Of a DNA stretch of 64,000 nucleotides, positions 17,298-28,868 are shown one piece after another. This stretch comes from Bacteroides pyogenes (lineage in GTDB: Bacteria > Bacteroidota > Bacteroidia > Bacteroidales > Bacteroidaceae): contig NZ_JACIDI010000010.1 of NCBI RefSeq assembly GCF_014196225.1, positions 62,001 to 126,000 of the forward strand. Reading direction: 5' to 3'. Both the position numbers and the translations under genes were made by a program. Under the pieces are notes generated by a model. It ran no database searches and had not been told where the DNA came from. It saw nothing but the letters and a program-made list of their open reading frames with translations. Within the stretch, counting starts at the first letter, position 1. Every line of letters begins with the position of its first letter.

Positions 17298-18680
17298 TCA
17301 GTCTCTTTTCATCCACCCCGGATACTTGAAATCGCACTTTTGCCAGTTCTCGTTAATACGCACATACGTACTTTTCTGTTTATTCAGAATCCACTTATGC
17401 AGTATTTCTTCTCTCCGCTTCTCCATAACAATCGCTTTCAGCTCCTGATAATCTTCTGCTATGGTCGCTTTATGACCGTTTATTTTCTCCTTCAGTTTTA
17501 CAATCGCACAGACTTCTTTTCCGTCTTTCTCATTAATCATCGGAAAGGCCTTCGATACCTCTCCGACATTCATCCTGTCGACTACCTTCGCTATGTCCTG
17601 AGGTAAATCCTGCATTTCGAATCTGGAAGTAGTCACTCCCGTATTCATATTGGTATTCACCATAATGCCGTGATTATTTCTCGTATCCTTGTCATGTGAG
17701 ATTACAGCAGCAGCCTCATCGAAAGTGAATTTGCTATTACGGATATCATCGGCTATTGAATCCAGACGGGCACAAGTTTCCGTTAATTCTTTTTCCGACA
17801 CTTTCGGACGAAGCAGAATATGTCGGGTATTCACACGGTCGCCTCTCTTTTCTATCAATTGAATAATGTGATAACCGAATTCCGACTCCACAATCTTAGA
17901 AACTTTTTGAGGATCTTGCAAACTAAAAGCCACATTCGCATAAGCCGGGTCCATCATACCGCGTCCCATAAATCCGGTTTCACCACCTTTCAAAGCAGAT
18001 CCCTTATCTTCGGAATACAAACGTGCCAAGGTAGAGAAATCAATCTCACCTTTCATCACACGATCAGTATAATCGCGTAATCTTCTTTTTACTTCTTCAA
18101 TCTCCGAAACCGGGATTTTAGGCTGCAAAGTGATAATCTGCACCTCTACCTGAGTAGGAATGTAAGGAATACTGTCTTGAGGAAGATCTTTAAAAAAACG
18201 GCGAACTTCAGCAGGAGTCACTTTGACATCACCCACGAGCTTCTGTTGCATTCTTTGCACAGTGAGCCCGTCACGTGCATTCTCACGCAACATTTCCCGA
18301 ATCTGTGTACTTGTCTTATTGAAATACTCTTCCACTTTTTCTCTCGAACCGATCTCCTGAATATACCAATTTGTCATCTGATCTACCTGACGGATAACAT
18401 CTCCTTCAGAAACTTCGATACTGTCCAACTTCGCCTGATGCAAAAACAACTTCTGCACGGCAATCTCCTCAGGGATGATGCAATACGGATCGCCATTAAA
18501 TCTGCGCCCTTTATATAAAGCGTCCAGACGCACCTCTTCCACATCGGATTTCAAAATGGCTTCGTCGCCTACTACCCAAACGACCTCATCAATCACATTG
18601 TCCTGCGCATAAGCCGTGCTACCGGCTACCGAAGCAAAAACAAAGGCTACAACGAATCTAAAGTTCAGAAACTTCTTCAT
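17298..18680 (-). CDS. SurA-like periplasmic peptidyl-prolyl isomerase
   Basis: The 460-residue protein has a clear signal peptide (residues 1-25, cleavage after AYA). A SurA N-terminal domain follows (VIDEVVWVVGDEAILKSDVEE). Two parvulin (PpiC) domains lie at about 170-275 and 285-390; the first holds FSTLARLYSEDKGSALKGGETGFMG and FGYHIIQL, the second RHILLRPKVSE. SurA escorts unfolded outer-membrane proteins to the BAM complex. Length is close to E. coli SurA (428). It lies nine bases after the lipoprotein PPIase gene and 21 before the OstA-like gene, suggesting a shared transcript for envelope assembly. Confidence 0.9.
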   Translation of the reverse strand: MKKFLNFRFVVAFVFASVAGSTAYAQDNVIDEVVWVVGDEAILKSDVEEVRLDALYKGRRFNGDPYCIIPEEIAVQKLFLHQAKLDSIEVSEGDVIRQVDQMTNWYIQEIGSREKVEEYFNKTSTQIREMLRENARDGLTVQRMQQKLVGDVKVTPAEVRRFFKDLPQDSIPYIPTQVEVQIITLQPKIPVSEIEEVKRRLRDYTDRVMKGEIDFSTLARLYSEDKGSALKGGETGFMGRGMMDPAYANVAFSLQDPQKVSKIVESEFGYHIIQLIEKRGDRVNTRHILLRPKVSEKELTETCARLDSIADDIRNSKFTFDEAAAVISHDKDTRNNHGIMVNTNMNTGVTTSRFEMQDLPQDIAKVVDRMNVGEVSKAFPMINEKDGKEVCAIVKLKEKINGHKATIAEDYQELKAIVMEKRREEILHKWILNKQKSTYVRINENWQKCDFKYPGWMKRD

Positions 18681-18689
18681 TTTTCGTAT

Positions 18690-19541
18690 TTAATAATTAT
18701 ATATAATTCTCTTTTTATCTACGGCCTGCCGATACAAATCGTCCTTCATCCGCTCCATAAACTCCGCCTGCTTCTGATTAACCAGCAAATCCTTTATATC
18801 CGCACGGGCTTGTTCATACGGTTTTTCCTCACCTGCTGCGCGGTAATCGTTCACATCCAGAAAGTAAAAGTAGGCCGAATCTTTCAGCTCAATATGGCGG
18901 TTATTCTTCACAAAGCTCTCAGGATCTTCGGTTCTCAATGGAAGCATATTCAGTATATCTGCCAACGAAACCCATTTATCATAGAAGTACTCATACTTTA
19001 CAGCATTCCGCAAACTGTATTTCTCCAGATGCTCCACCGCTTCCTGCTTCCGTGCCTTATACCACTGACGCACCTGATTCAACTGAGGAGAGGTCAACGG
19101 CACCTTGACAAACAAACCTTTGATGATCGGATATTCCAATTTGAACAAAGCCCTATTCTTTTCAAAGTAGTCTGCGATCTCTTGCTCCGGAATATCCTTT
19201 GTCAGCTTCTGGTGAATCAATTCCTGCTGATAAGCATGCACGACTAAAGCTTTCCGGTAATTTTCCACGAGTTTTTCCACTTCCATATCGGCCGGAATAT
19301 TATCTTGTGCTTTTTCGTACAACAATACATCTTTCACCCAACCATGAACGTAGTGTTCGGTAAAAAGAATGCTATCGTCTCTTGATAAACCAACCGGAAG
19401 CACTGACATCAAATCTTCCTTGTACAGAAAATTCCCCTCCACTTCTACCAAAGGAGTTTTCCCTTTATGGTCGTATTGTTCTTTACACGCCATACAGCAA
19501 AAAAGGGTTACCAGCAGGAGAAGTGTCGTTCGCATTTTCAA
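18690..19541 (-). CDS. PPIase-like (SurA-related) lipoprotein
   Basis: The 283-residue protein has a signal peptide ending at Cys19 (CCMACKEQ), so it is probably lipidated. Its architecture resembles the SurA/PpiD N-terminal chaperone core: TPLVEVEGNFLYKEDLMSVLP near the start, then long helices. A complete parvulin catalytic domain is not obvious. It is the middle member of three chaperone-like genes (19593-21137, this one, 17298-18680) in one direction with short gaps. It probably helps outer-membrane protein folding; substrate unknown. Confidence 0.75.
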   Translation of the reverse strand: MKMRTTLLLLVTLFCCMACKEQYDHKGKTPLVEVEGNFLYKEDLMSVLPVGLSRDDSILFTEHYVHGWVKDVLLYEKAQDNIPADMEVEKLVENYRKALVVHAYQQELIHQKLTKDIPEQEIADYFEKNRALFKLEYPIIKGLFVKVPLTSPQLNQVRQWYKARKQEAVEHLEKYSLRNAVKYEYFYDKWVSLADILNMLPLRTEDPESFVKNNRHIELKDSAYFYFLDVNDYRAAGEEKPYEQARADIKDLLVNQKQAEFMERMKDDLYRQAVDKKRIIYNY

Positions 19542-19592
19542 CCGTAATCTTCTTTGTTTCAGGATACGAAGATAATGTAATAATCGGTTACA

Positions 19593-21137
19593 TCAGTCTT
19601 TATTAACTGTTTTTAAAACCTCTTGGTTAATTTCAACCTTAGCCGCAGTTCTCAGTTCCCGCTCCCATGATGCAAGAAGAAAAATACGGTAATCTTTCCG
19701 AACCGAATCTATTACTTCACGGTAATCGTCCGGCCCTTTTTTCTTCTCGCCCACAACTACAGTAAAAGGATGCGACGCGATAGAGGCAAAATCTCCTTTC
19801 CTGAAAACCAACTTGTCTACATATTTATTATCTCCTTCGGAAAAAGTTCCTTGCTCTATCTTTATCTGTTCCGTACCATTCGCATTAAAAGTCTGTTGAA
19901 GCAAGGCTGTCCACTCTTCAAATGGCGTTTTTTTCAATACTCTCTTTGCGCGTTTGGCTGTCCTTTTATCTGTGCAATGCAACACCGCCCCTTTATAGCG
20001 AGGAGCGTCCCACCGATAATGCGAAGAGTGGAATTTAAAATAAGTAGCCAGCCCTGCCCGATCATTCATTGCCGGTTCATCTATAACTCTGCGAGTTACT
20101 TCGCCGATCAGCAAGCTGTCGGCATATTCTTGCAAGACATAGCGCATTTCGGGATATTTCTCGGTCATTCGCCGTTTTTCATCATCCAGCAATGATTTGC
20201 AGATAAAACTTTGCAATTGGCGTTTGACAGACTGCGGACGGGAAGAAGCAAATTTCTGAAACATCCGACCGGTATAAGACCGACCATCGATAGCAAACAA
20301 TTCCTTCTCTGTTTTTCCCTTTATCAGAAGTTCACCAATACCTTCCGGGTTCCGTACAAATCCATTTTCAGATTTCAATTCTTCAGCTCTCGACAGTATT
20401 CTTTCCTCCCCCTTTTGACTACGCATCAGACGCTCCACCAGCCAAGCATATACATCCTTATACTCCGGAGTTCCTTTCCGGTCGACAACTTTTACTAAAT
20501 GAATTCCCTCAGGGGTAAAGAAAGGATGTGAAGTTTCTCCTTTATTTAAAGAAAAAGCCACCTTTTCGAATTCCGAAGTTTCTTGCAAACGCCCGATCCA
20601 TCTTGTGCGTTTATCATCCGAAAATCGCTCCACTAAATTCTCAAATGCAATATTCGTATTCCTCTTTATTTGTTCGGCTATAGAATCCATGCGCACTTGT
20701 TCCATATGCAAATGACGGGATGTCGCGGCCTGAGGCAGATATTTACAAATCTGTATGACTTTTACTTGCTCGCTAAGAGCATGCTTCGTTATATTCCGAT
20801 ACATCTCATGTGTGCCGTCATCCAGAAAATTGCGCCCCAACAAATGGAATCCCAACAGACTCGCCCGGTACGATTCCCGTTGCTTACGAAAATCAAAAAC
20901 AGTATCGATTCCTTGTGCTTCAGCAGCTTTGACTTTCAGCTGAGAAGCAATAAAAATATCTGCATACTCCTTGACCGACAATCTTACTCCTGCATGTGCG
21001 GAATAATGTTTAAAGCCATATTCGAACCGGGAACGGGTAAATTCCCGGCCATTGATGCGCATCAATACGGGATCATTCTGAGAAAAACAGGCTACTCCGA
21101 ACAGGCAAACACACCCTAAAAGGAAAGCTCTTTTCAT
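19593..21137 (-). CDS. Peptidyl-prolyl cis-trans isomerase (parvulin/SurA-type)
   Basis: From ATG at 21137 the protein has 514 residues, with signal peptide MKRAFLLGCVCLFGVACFSQ. The open frame continues 26 codons upstream, but those codons overlap the guaB terminator and would bury the signal. A parvulin-type domain lies around 130-240 (AFENLVERFSDDKRT, FEKVAFSLNKGETSHPFFTPEGIHLVKV). A second, weaker half covers the C-terminus (PHKGAVLHC-like region, TPFEEWTALLQQTFNANG). It heads the run of three chaperone-type genes and the OstA-mutL group. It likely acts in the periplasm on outer-membrane proteins. Confidence 0.82.
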   Translation of the reverse strand: MKRAFLLGCVCLFGVACFSQNDPVLMRINGREFTRSRFEYGFKHYSAHAGVRLSVKEYADIFIASQLKVKAAEAQGIDTVFDFRKQRESYRASLLGFHLLGRNFLDDGTHEMYRNITKHALSEQVKVIQICKYLPQAATSRHLHMEQVRMDSIAEQIKRNTNIAFENLVERFSDDKRTRWIGRLQETSEFEKVAFSLNKGETSHPFFTPEGIHLVKVVDRKGTPEYKDVYAWLVERLMRSQKGEERILSRAEELKSENGFVRNPEGIGELLIKGKTEKELFAIDGRSYTGRMFQKFASSRPQSVKRQLQSFICKSLLDDEKRRMTEKYPEMRYVLQEYADSLLIGEVTRRVIDEPAMNDRAGLATYFKFHSSHYRWDAPRYKGAVLHCTDKRTAKRAKRVLKKTPFEEWTALLQQTFNANGTEQIKIEQGTFSEGDNKYVDKLVFRKGDFASIASHPFTVVVGEKKKGPDDYREVIDSVRKDYRIFLLASWERELRTAAKVEINQEVLKTVNKD

Positions 21138-21157
21138 AACTCTGCTGTATTTGAAAC

Positions 21158-21217
21158 AAAAACGGTGAACCACGAGCACTTCGCTGCCATTGAGCACAGC
21201 CCGTTCAACGTTCACCG
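21158..21217 (-). terminator. Terminator of guaB
   Basis: On the minus strand CGGTGAAC (21210-21217) pairs with GTTCACCG (21163-21170), followed by TTTTTG. The loop is long (39 bases). It lies just after the guaB stop and before the PPIase ATG. Confidence 0.5.
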
Positions 21218-21241
21218 CTTACAAATTTTCCTTTTATCCGA

Positions 21242-22732
<1,491 letters not shown>

Positions 22733-22749
22733 TTAAAAATTATTGCGTG

Positions 22750-22757
22750 CAAATATA
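22750..22757 (-). promoter_or_regulatory. -7 element of guaB
   Basis: TATATTTG on the minus strand fits TAnnTTTG, about 30 bases upstream of the guaB ATG. No clear -33 TTTG is found at the usual distance. Confidence 0.45.
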
Positions 22758-22807
22758 CGGTTTTTATTCAACACCGCACATTTGCACGCCTTATTTTTTC
22801 GCTTTTT

Positions 22808-24988
22808 TTAATTAGCCATTTCAGAGATAAACTTGATGCGCACCAGACGAACTTCCTCTTCGGTAAATTCGTCGCCCAACTCTTCAAGCGCATCGTAGAT
22901 TTTGTCTGTGGTAGATTCTTTAAAGTAATCGTATATATCGAGCATATGGTCTTCATCCATAATCTCCTCAAGGAAATAATCGATATTCAATTTAGTGCCG
23001 GAATAAACGATAGCCTCTACCTCATCCAACAATTCGCCGAACTCTATTCCTTTGGAAAGCGCGATATCGTCTAAAGCTACCTTACGGTCGATCGCCTGAA
23101 TGATAGACACTTTCATCTTCGATTTATTGGCAACTGTACGCACACGCAAATCCTCCGGACGCTCTATTTCATTCTCTTCACAATGACGTTTGATCAATTT
23201 GCAGAACTCCTCTCCATACCGTTTCGCCTTTCCGGCACCCACGCCGGGAATATTCTGCAGTTCATCCTGCGTAATCGGATAGATAGTCGCCATCGCTTCG
23301 AGAGATGGATCCTGAAAAATGACATAAGGAGGAACTTCGAGTTTCTTGGACAGCTTCTTTCTCAAATCTTTCAACATGGAATAAAGCACCGGATCTACGG
23401 CACAAGAGCCTCCACTGCGTGCCGGAGTTTCTTCTTCCGCCTCTTCAAAATCATTGTCTTCGGTTATTTTGAAAGAGACCGGTTTTTTCAAGAACTTCTG
23501 CCCTGCGGGCGTTACTTTGAGAAGGCCGTAGTTTTCCACATCCTTGCTCAGATAGCCGGCAATAAGCGCTTGACGAATAACGGCATTCCATATTTTATCT
23601 TCTTCGCCCATACCTGATCCAAAGACTTCCAGGTCTTCGTGCAGATGGGCTTGCACCTCTGATGTCTCTCTACCTTGCAATATGTCTATAATATAATCTG
23701 CTTTGAAATTTTCTTTTACCGCAACAATCGTTTCAATCACGGAACATAATAACTCTTGAGCCTCCACTTGTTTTTTAGGGTTTAAACAGTTGTCACAATT
23801 ACCACAATTATCTTCCGCATATTCTTCACCGAAATAGTGCAGCAATGATCTGCGACGGCATACGGAAGATTCGGCATAAGCGGCTGTTTCCAACAGAAGC
23901 TGCTTGCCTATTTCCTGCTCTGCTACAGGTTTTCCCTGCATGAACTTTTCGAGTTTCTGCAGGTCTTTGTTTGTATAGAAGGTTACGCACTGACCTTCGC
24001 CACCGTCTCTGCCCGCACGTCCGGTCTCCTGATAATATCCCTCCAAACTTTTCGGAATATCATAGTGGATCACAAATCTTACATCCGGTTTATCGATTCC
24101 CATGCCGAAAGCGATGGTTGCCACGATAACATCGACCTTTTCCATCAGGAAGTCATCTTGATTTTGTGTGCGTGTGGAAGAATCCATCCCCGCATGATAA
24201 GCGCGCGCATCAATACCGTTAGCCTGAAGAATTTCAGCCAGTTCTTCCACTTTTTTCCGGCTAAGACAATAGATAATGCCCGATTTCTCGGGATTGTTCC
24301 GGATAAACTTGATAATATCCTTGTCGATATTGCTTGTCTTGGCACGAACCTCATAATAAAGGTTCGGACGGTTGAAAGAAGACTTGAAAACCTGTGCCTC
24401 CGTAATGCCCAGATTCTTTTGAATATCGTGTTGCACCTTGGGCGTGGCGGTAGCGGTAAGCGCAATCACAGGCGCCTTCCCGATCTCATTGATGATGGGA
24501 CGTATCCGCCGGTACTCGGGACGGAAGTCATGCCCCCATTCCGAAATGCAGTGTGCTTCATCAATGGCATAAAACGAAATCTTCACCGAATGCAGGAATT
24601 CCACGTACTCGTCTTTTGTCAACGATTCGGGAGCTACATAGAGCAGTTTCGTCTTTCCGGCAAGGATATCGGACTTCACCTGATCAATAGCGCCCTTATT
24701 CAGCGAAGAGTTGATGAAATGGGCCACTCCGTCCTCTTCACTGAAATTGCGCATCGCGTCCACCTGATTTTTCATGAGCGCAATCAACGGAGAGATGACG
24801 ATAGCCGTACCTTCCATCAACAGCGAGGGGAGCTGATAGCAAAGAGACTTTCCTCCTCCCGTAGGCATCAATACGAATGTATCGTTTCCGGCGAGCAGGT
24901 TCTTCACAATCGCTTCCTGATTTCCCTTGAATTTATCAAATCCGAAATGCTTCTTCAGTTCTTCTGTTAAGTTAGTCTTCCTTGCCAT
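22808..24988 (-). CDS. recQ: ATP-dependent DNA helicase RecQ
   Basis: The 726-residue superfamily 2 helicase unwinds DNA 3' to 5' in recombination and fork repair. Walker A is TGGGKSLCYQLP (about 43-54), motif II DEAH is at 143-146, and GRAGRDG marks motif VI. The zinc-binding RQC segment carries CRRRSLLHYFGE and CGNCDNC. An HRDC domain follows near 545-620 (MATIYPITQDELQNIPGVGAGKAKRYG). About 100 further residues, rich in acidic helices, extend the C-terminus beyond E. coli RecQ (about 609), as in Bacteroidetes homologues. It has its own consensus promoter. Confidence 0.96.
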   Translation of the reverse strand: MARKTNLTEELKKHFGFDKFKGNQEAIVKNLLAGNDTFVLMPTGGGKSLCYQLPSLLMEGTAIVISPLIALMKNQVDAMRNFSEEDGVAHFINSSLNKGAIDQVKSDILAGKTKLLYVAPESLTKDEYVEFLHSVKISFYAIDEAHCISEWGHDFRPEYRRIRPIINEIGKAPVIALTATATPKVQHDIQKNLGITEAQVFKSSFNRPNLYYEVRAKTSNIDKDIIKFIRNNPEKSGIIYCLSRKKVEELAEILQANGIDARAYHAGMDSSTRTQNQDDFLMEKVDVIVATIAFGMGIDKPDVRFVIHYDIPKSLEGYYQETGRAGRDGGEGQCVTFYTNKDLQKLEKFMQGKPVAEQEIGKQLLLETAAYAESSVCRRRSLLHYFGEEYAEDNCGNCDNCLNPKKQVEAQELLCSVIETIVAVKENFKADYIIDILQGRETSEVQAHLHEDLEVFGSGMGEEDKIWNAVIRQALIAGYLSKDVENYGLLKVTPAGQKFLKKPVSFKITEDNDFEEAEEETPARSGGSCAVDPVLYSMLKDLRKKLSKKLEVPPYVIFQDPSLEAMATIYPITQDELQNIPGVGAGKAKRYGEEFCKLIKRHCEENEIERPEDLRVRTVANKSKMKVSIIQAIDRKVALDDIALSKGIEFGELLDEVEAIVYSGTKLNIDYFLEEIMDEDHMLDIYDYFKESTTDKIYDALEELGDEFTEEEVRLVRIKFISEMAN

Positions 24989-25063
24989 TTTACATAGATG
25001 CTTTTATTCAATTGCCTGTTTCAGTTTAAAAAAAGAAAGTTCTTTTTCGCAAAAGAGCCTAAA

Positions 25064-25094
25064 CAAAGTTATAAACAACTTCGTAATATTCAAA
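25064..25094 (-). promoter_or_regulatory. Promoter of recQ
   Basis: TAACTTTG (25064-25071) and TTTG (25091-25094), both on the minus strand with exactly 19 bases between, match the Bacteroides consensus. It is about 75 bases upstream of the recQ ATG and after the clpX stop. Confidence 0.75.
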
Positions 25095-25161
25095 TAAAAG
25101 GCAACTAATATTTTCAGGAAAAACGAAAGCGATCATCGACAAAACCCATTACCTTCTGATT

Positions 25162-26406
25162 TTAAGCGTTTTGAAGTCTTGCCAAATTTGCTTTTTCGAG
25201 CTGATGTTTAGCATAATCCAATGTCACTTCATATTCTTTCCTACCCTCCGACGGTATTTCAAACATGACATCCATCATGATTGTTTCGACGATAGAGCGC
25301 AATCCGCGGGCTCCCAACTTATACTCCACAGCCTTGTCGACAATATATTCGAACACCGAATCTTCGAACGAAAGTTTAATATTATCCATTTCAAACAGTT
25401 TCATATACTGTTTGATGATCGAGTTTTTCGGTTCGGTGAGGATAGAGCGTAACGCATCGCGATCCAAAGGGTTAAGATAAGTAAGCACGGGCAACCGTCC
25501 GATAATTTCGGGTATCAAGCCGAACGACTTCAAATCTTGCGGCGCAATATACTGCATCATGTTGGTTCTATCTATCATGGCGGTGCTGCGCGAAGCGGTA
25601 TAACCCACCACATGCGTATTCAACCGTTGGGCTATCTTCTTCTCGATGCCGTCGAAAGCTCCGCCGCAGATGAAAAGGATGTTTTTGGTGTTTACCGGAA
25701 TCATCTTCTGATCAGGGTGTTTCCGCCCTCCCTGAGGAGGTACGTTCACCACCGATCCTTCGAGCAGTTTCAGCAGTCCTTGCTGAACGCCTTCGCCGCT
25801 CACGTCGCGGGTGATGGAAGGATTATCCCCCTTACGAGCGATTTTATCGATTTCATCGATGAATACGATTCCCCGCTCCGCTTCGGGCACATTATAGTCG
25901 GCCACCTGCAACAGGCGGGTCAGAATGCTTTCGATATCTTCTCCCACATACCCGGCTTCCGTCAACACCGTAGCGTCGACAATCGTGAACGGGACGTGGA
26001 GTAATTTGGCAATGGTTCGTGCCAGCAATGTTTTTCCCGTTCCGGTGCTTCCCACCATAATGATATTCGATTTCTCGATTTCCACATCATCGCCATTGTC
26101 TTTCTGCAGCAGGCGCTTATAGTGGTTATAGACCGACACGGCAAGGAAACGCTTCGCGTCGTCCTGACCGATGACATATTGATCGAGAAAGTTCTTTATC
26201 TCTATCGGTTTGGGCAGTTCTTTTAAGCTCAATTGCTTAGCTCCCGCTTTGCTTGCCGCTCCCCCCGTAGCTTCCTGAGTAATTTCGTAAGCTTGTGTGG
26301 CGCAACTGTCGCAGATGTAGCCGTTTATCCCTGTGATGAGAAAACCGACCTCATTCTCTGAACGCCCACAAAAACTGCATTTTTTTCTTGTTTTTGAATC
26401 AGCCAT
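25162..26406 (-). CDS. clpX: ATP-dependent Clp protease ATP-binding subunit ClpX
   Basis: The 414-residue AAA+ unfoldase feeds tagged proteins to ClpP. The N-terminal zinc-binding domain has Cys10, Cys13, Cys32 and Cys35 (CSFCG, CDSC). Walker A is GSTGTGKT, Walker B is VFIDEIDK, and the pore loop lies in [10 protein letters not shown]. The IGF loop that docks on ClpP appears as a CGGAFDGIE-proximal region. Length matches the family. It starts two bases after the clpP stop, so clpP-clpX are one operon, the usual order. Confidence 0.98.
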   Translation of the reverse strand: MADSKTRKKCSFCGRSENEVGFLITGINGYICDSCATQAYEITQEATGGAASKAGAKQLSLKELPKPIEIKNFLDQYVIGQDDAKRFLAVSVYNHYKRLLQKDNGDDVEIEKSNIIMVGSTGTGKTLLARTIAKLLHVPFTIVDATVLTEAGYVGEDIESILTRLLQVADYNVPEAERGIVFIDEIDKIARKGDNPSITRDVSGEGVQQGLLKLLEGSVVNVPPQGGRKHPDQKMIPVNTKNILFICGGAFDGIEKKIAQRLNTHVVGYTASRSTAMIDRTNMMQYIAPQDLKSFGLIPEIIGRLPVLTYLNPLDRDALRSILTEPKNSIIKQYMKLFEMDNIKLSFEDSVFEYIVDKAVEYKLGARGLRSIVETIMMDVMFEIPSEGRKEYEVTLDYAKHQLEKANLARLQNA

Positions 26407-26408
26407 TT

Positions 26409-27071
26409 TTACTTCTTAATCAATACTTCATCAACCATACCGTAGTCTTTGGCTTCCTGAGCAGTCATCCAATAGTCGCGGTCGGAGTCCGCCCATACCT
26501 TATCGAAGTCGGTATGCGAATGTTCGGCAATAATGGTATAAAGTTCTTTCTTCGTTTTCTGAATCTCACGGGCGGTAATCTCGATATCCGACGCCTGTCC
26601 TTGCGCTCCTCCCATCGGCTGATGGATCATCACGCGCGAATGAGGCAACGCCGAACGCTTTCCTTCGGTGCCCGCCACAAGGAGGACAGCCGCCATCGAA
26701 GCCGCCATTCCGGTACAGATGGTGGCTACGTTGCTGGAGATGAACTGCATGGTATCGTAGATACCCAGTCCGGCATACACGCTTCCGCCCGGAGAATTAA
26801 TATAAATCGATATGTCTTTGCCCTGATCTACCGAATCCAGATAAAGCAACTGTGCCTGAAGCGTGTTGGCCGTGTAGTCGTCTATCGGCGTGCCCAGAAA
26901 AATGATGCGGTCCATCATCAAGCGCGAGAATACGTCGAGCTGCGTCACGTTCAATTGTCTTTCTTCGAGAATATAGGGATTCAAATATCCGGCTTGCGAT
27001 CTGATAACGTCGTCGAACACCATGCCATTCATGCCGAGATGCTTGGTGGCATATTTTCTAAAATCATCCAT
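26409..27071 (-). CDS. clpP: ATP-dependent Clp protease proteolytic subunit
   Basis: The 220-residue serine protease forms the ClpP barrel. The catalytic Ser is in GMAASMAA and the His in SRVMIHQPMGG. The frame is open further upstream, but ATG at 27071 is chosen: AAAGGA lies eight bases before it and the protein then begins MDDFRKYATKHLGMNG as in Bacteroides ClpP. The N-terminal extension relative to E. coli is about 13 residues. It is transcribed with clpX downstream; tig upstream ends in its own terminator. Confidence 0.97.
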   Translation of the reverse strand: MDDFRKYATKHLGMNGMVFDDVIRSQAGYLNPYILEERQLNVTQLDVFSRLMMDRIIFLGTPIDDYTANTLQAQLLYLDSVDQGKDISIYINSPGGSVYAGLGIYDTMQFISSNVATICTGMAASMAAVLLVAGTEGKRSALPHSRVMIHQPMGGAQGQASDIEITAREIQKTKKELYTIIAEHSHTDFDKVWADSDRDYWMTAQEAKDYGMVDEVLIKK

Positions 27072-27224
27072 ATTGTAAATCCTTTCTTTATTTAAATAAT
27101 AAAACCTCTTGATAAACGGGCGAAGCCCGACCTGCCGATTGCCACAACCGTGCAACGGAAGCTTGCGAAAACATGGATTCGCAGAATTGTGAATGCAAAG
27201 AAACAAAAAAGAACACAGAGACAC

Positions 27225-27264
27225 AAAAAAACACAGAGTTATAATTGTATAAAAACTCTGTGTT
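27225..27264 (-). terminator. Terminator of tig
   Basis: AACACAGAGTT (27230-27240) and AACTCTGTGTT (27254-27264) are perfect 11-bp arms. On the minus strand the hairpin is followed by a U run. It separates tig from clpPX. The remaining 27072-27224 gap has no clear -7 element for clpP. Confidence 0.85.
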
Positions 27265-27300
27265 TTCGTATCACGTTATGTTTCGAGCAAACCGGCGGGC

Positions 27301-28656
27301 TTATTCGAACATTTTGTTGAACTCTTCGATCGAAACGGTTTTGTTTTGCAGTTTCACCTGCGACTTCAAGGCAGCGGCCAGCTTCGCCTCTACCGCGCGG
27401 TTTACCAGATTGTTTACCGTTTCTTTTTTCTTCAGCATCTCCTGCGCATAGTTGTCGAGCAGGTCATCGGGAACGGAAAGCATTCCGTATTGGGCAAATT
27501 GCGCCTTGGTGGTTTCTTTAGCCATCTTCAGCACGTCGTCTTGCTCCACCTTGATATCGTTAGCTTCTACCAACTGCTCTTTAATGAGATGCCAAGTCAG
27601 CTCTTCGATACTCTTGTCGTAGTTTTCAGCCACGAACTCTTCGCCTTTCTCTTCGTTGTTCATCAGCATGATGCGCTTCAACAAGGCATCGGGGAATTCA
27701 AGTTTCCCGATCTTATCCGTCAGCAGTTTGCGAACATCGAACAGGAATTTATAATCGCTGTCGGCGGTAAACCGGCCTTCGATTTCCTCTTTGATTTTAG
27801 CGCGGAACTCTTCTTCCGTCTTTACCACCCCTTCGCCGAAAGCCTGATCAAACACTTCCTGAGTCAGCTCGCCCGGAACGAAACGAGTCACTTCTTCTAC
27901 CTGATAGCTGAAGTTGGATTTCACGTCTTTGGCTATTTCCTTGTCGATCTTCAGCAGCGATCCCAGTTCGGCTGCATGCCCGTCGTAAGCCACGTTGGGG
28001 TTGAACACCAGCACGTCGTTCACCTTCGCATCGGCAAAGATGGCTTTCTGTTCGTCGTTCTTCATGTAAGAAGGCATCAACACGGCGCCTTCCACCTGAA
28101 TGCCGGCTTCTTTCGTATTTCCTTCGTCGTCGAGCTGAGCAAGCAGGCCTTTCAGCATATCGCCTTCGCGGTAAGCGTCTACCTGTTCGTATTTTCCGGT
28201 GCGCTGGGTGTACATCTTCACCTGATTTTCGATCATCTCTTCAGAGGCTTCGATGGTATAGTAAGCCACCTTGTCCTTTGCGTTTACCTCAGCCTTGAAT
28301 TCGGGTGCCAGAGCGATGTCGAACACGAATTCGAAAGCATCCATCGTATCGAAATCTATGAGTTTCTGCTTTTCTTCGTTGGGCAGAGGTTCGCCCAGAA
28401 TGTTGATTTTGTTTTCTCTGATATAACCGTAGATGGCTTCCTGCAACACTTTGTTTACTTCTTCCGCAATCACCGACTTGCCGTACATCTTCTTCACCAG
28501 GCTCATCGGAACCATTCCTTTACGGAATCCCGGCATTTGAGCCTTCTGGCGGAGCGACTTCAATGATTTGTCCACCTTCTCCTGATAATCGGCTTTCTCA
28601 AGTTTTACAGTAAGCTCTGCGCTTACTTTGTCAATGTTTTGTAATGAAACGTTCAT
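27301..28656 (-). CDS. tig: Trigger factor
   Basis: The 451-residue ribosome-associated chaperone has the N-terminal ribosome-binding domain (PGFRKGMVPMSLVKKMYGKSV, about 43-63, the ribosome-contact signature in modified form), a central PPIase-like region and the helical C-terminal arms (to LQNKTVSIEEFNKMFE). The Bacteroidetes PPIase domain is degenerate compared with E. coli, which fits here. ATG at 28656 is preceded by a consensus promoter. It sits next to clpP and clpX as in many bacteria, but ends with its own terminator. Confidence 0.96.
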   Translation of the reverse strand: MNVSLQNIDKVSAELTVKLEKADYQEKVDKSLKSLRQKAQMPGFRKGMVPMSLVKKMYGKSVIAEEVNKVLQEAIYGYIRENKINILGEPLPNEEKQKLIDFDTMDAFEFVFDIALAPEFKAEVNAKDKVAYYTIEASEEMIENQVKMYTQRTGKYEQVDAYREGDMLKGLLAQLDDEGNTKEAGIQVEGAVLMPSYMKNDEQKAIFADAKVNDVLVFNPNVAYDGHAAELGSLLKIDKEIAKDVKSNFSYQVEEVTRFVPGELTQEVFDQAFGEGVVKTEEEFRAKIKEEIEGRFTADSDYKFLFDVRKLLTDKIGKLEFPDALLKRIMLMNNEEKGEEFVAENYDKSIEELTWHLIKEQLVEANDIKVEQDDVLKMAKETTKAQFAQYGMLSVPDDLLDNYAQEMLKKKETVNNLVNRAVEAKLAAALKSQVKLQNKTVSIEEFNKMFE

Positions 28657-28708
28657 TCTGACAATTATTTATTTGATTTATACTTTGTTCTATACTCAAA
28701 CGAGGGTG

Positions 28709-28739
28709 CAAAATTAGTGCTAATCTTTCAAATATCAAA
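28709..28739 (-). promoter_or_regulatory. Promoter of tig
   Basis: On the minus strand TAATTTTG (28709-28716) and TTTG (28736-28739) are exactly 19 bases apart, a full consensus match about 55 bases upstream of the tig ATG. Confidence 0.75.
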
Positions 28740-28868
28740 AAACATTGCCGAATTATTTCGAGATACGCTCCGCCTTTTGCTCCGCAATCGGGAAATGGCC
28801 GACGCCTATCGGGAGCAAGCGAAGGGTGCATTATCAGGAGTGGGCGAACAGCATATTTGTTTCGTTTA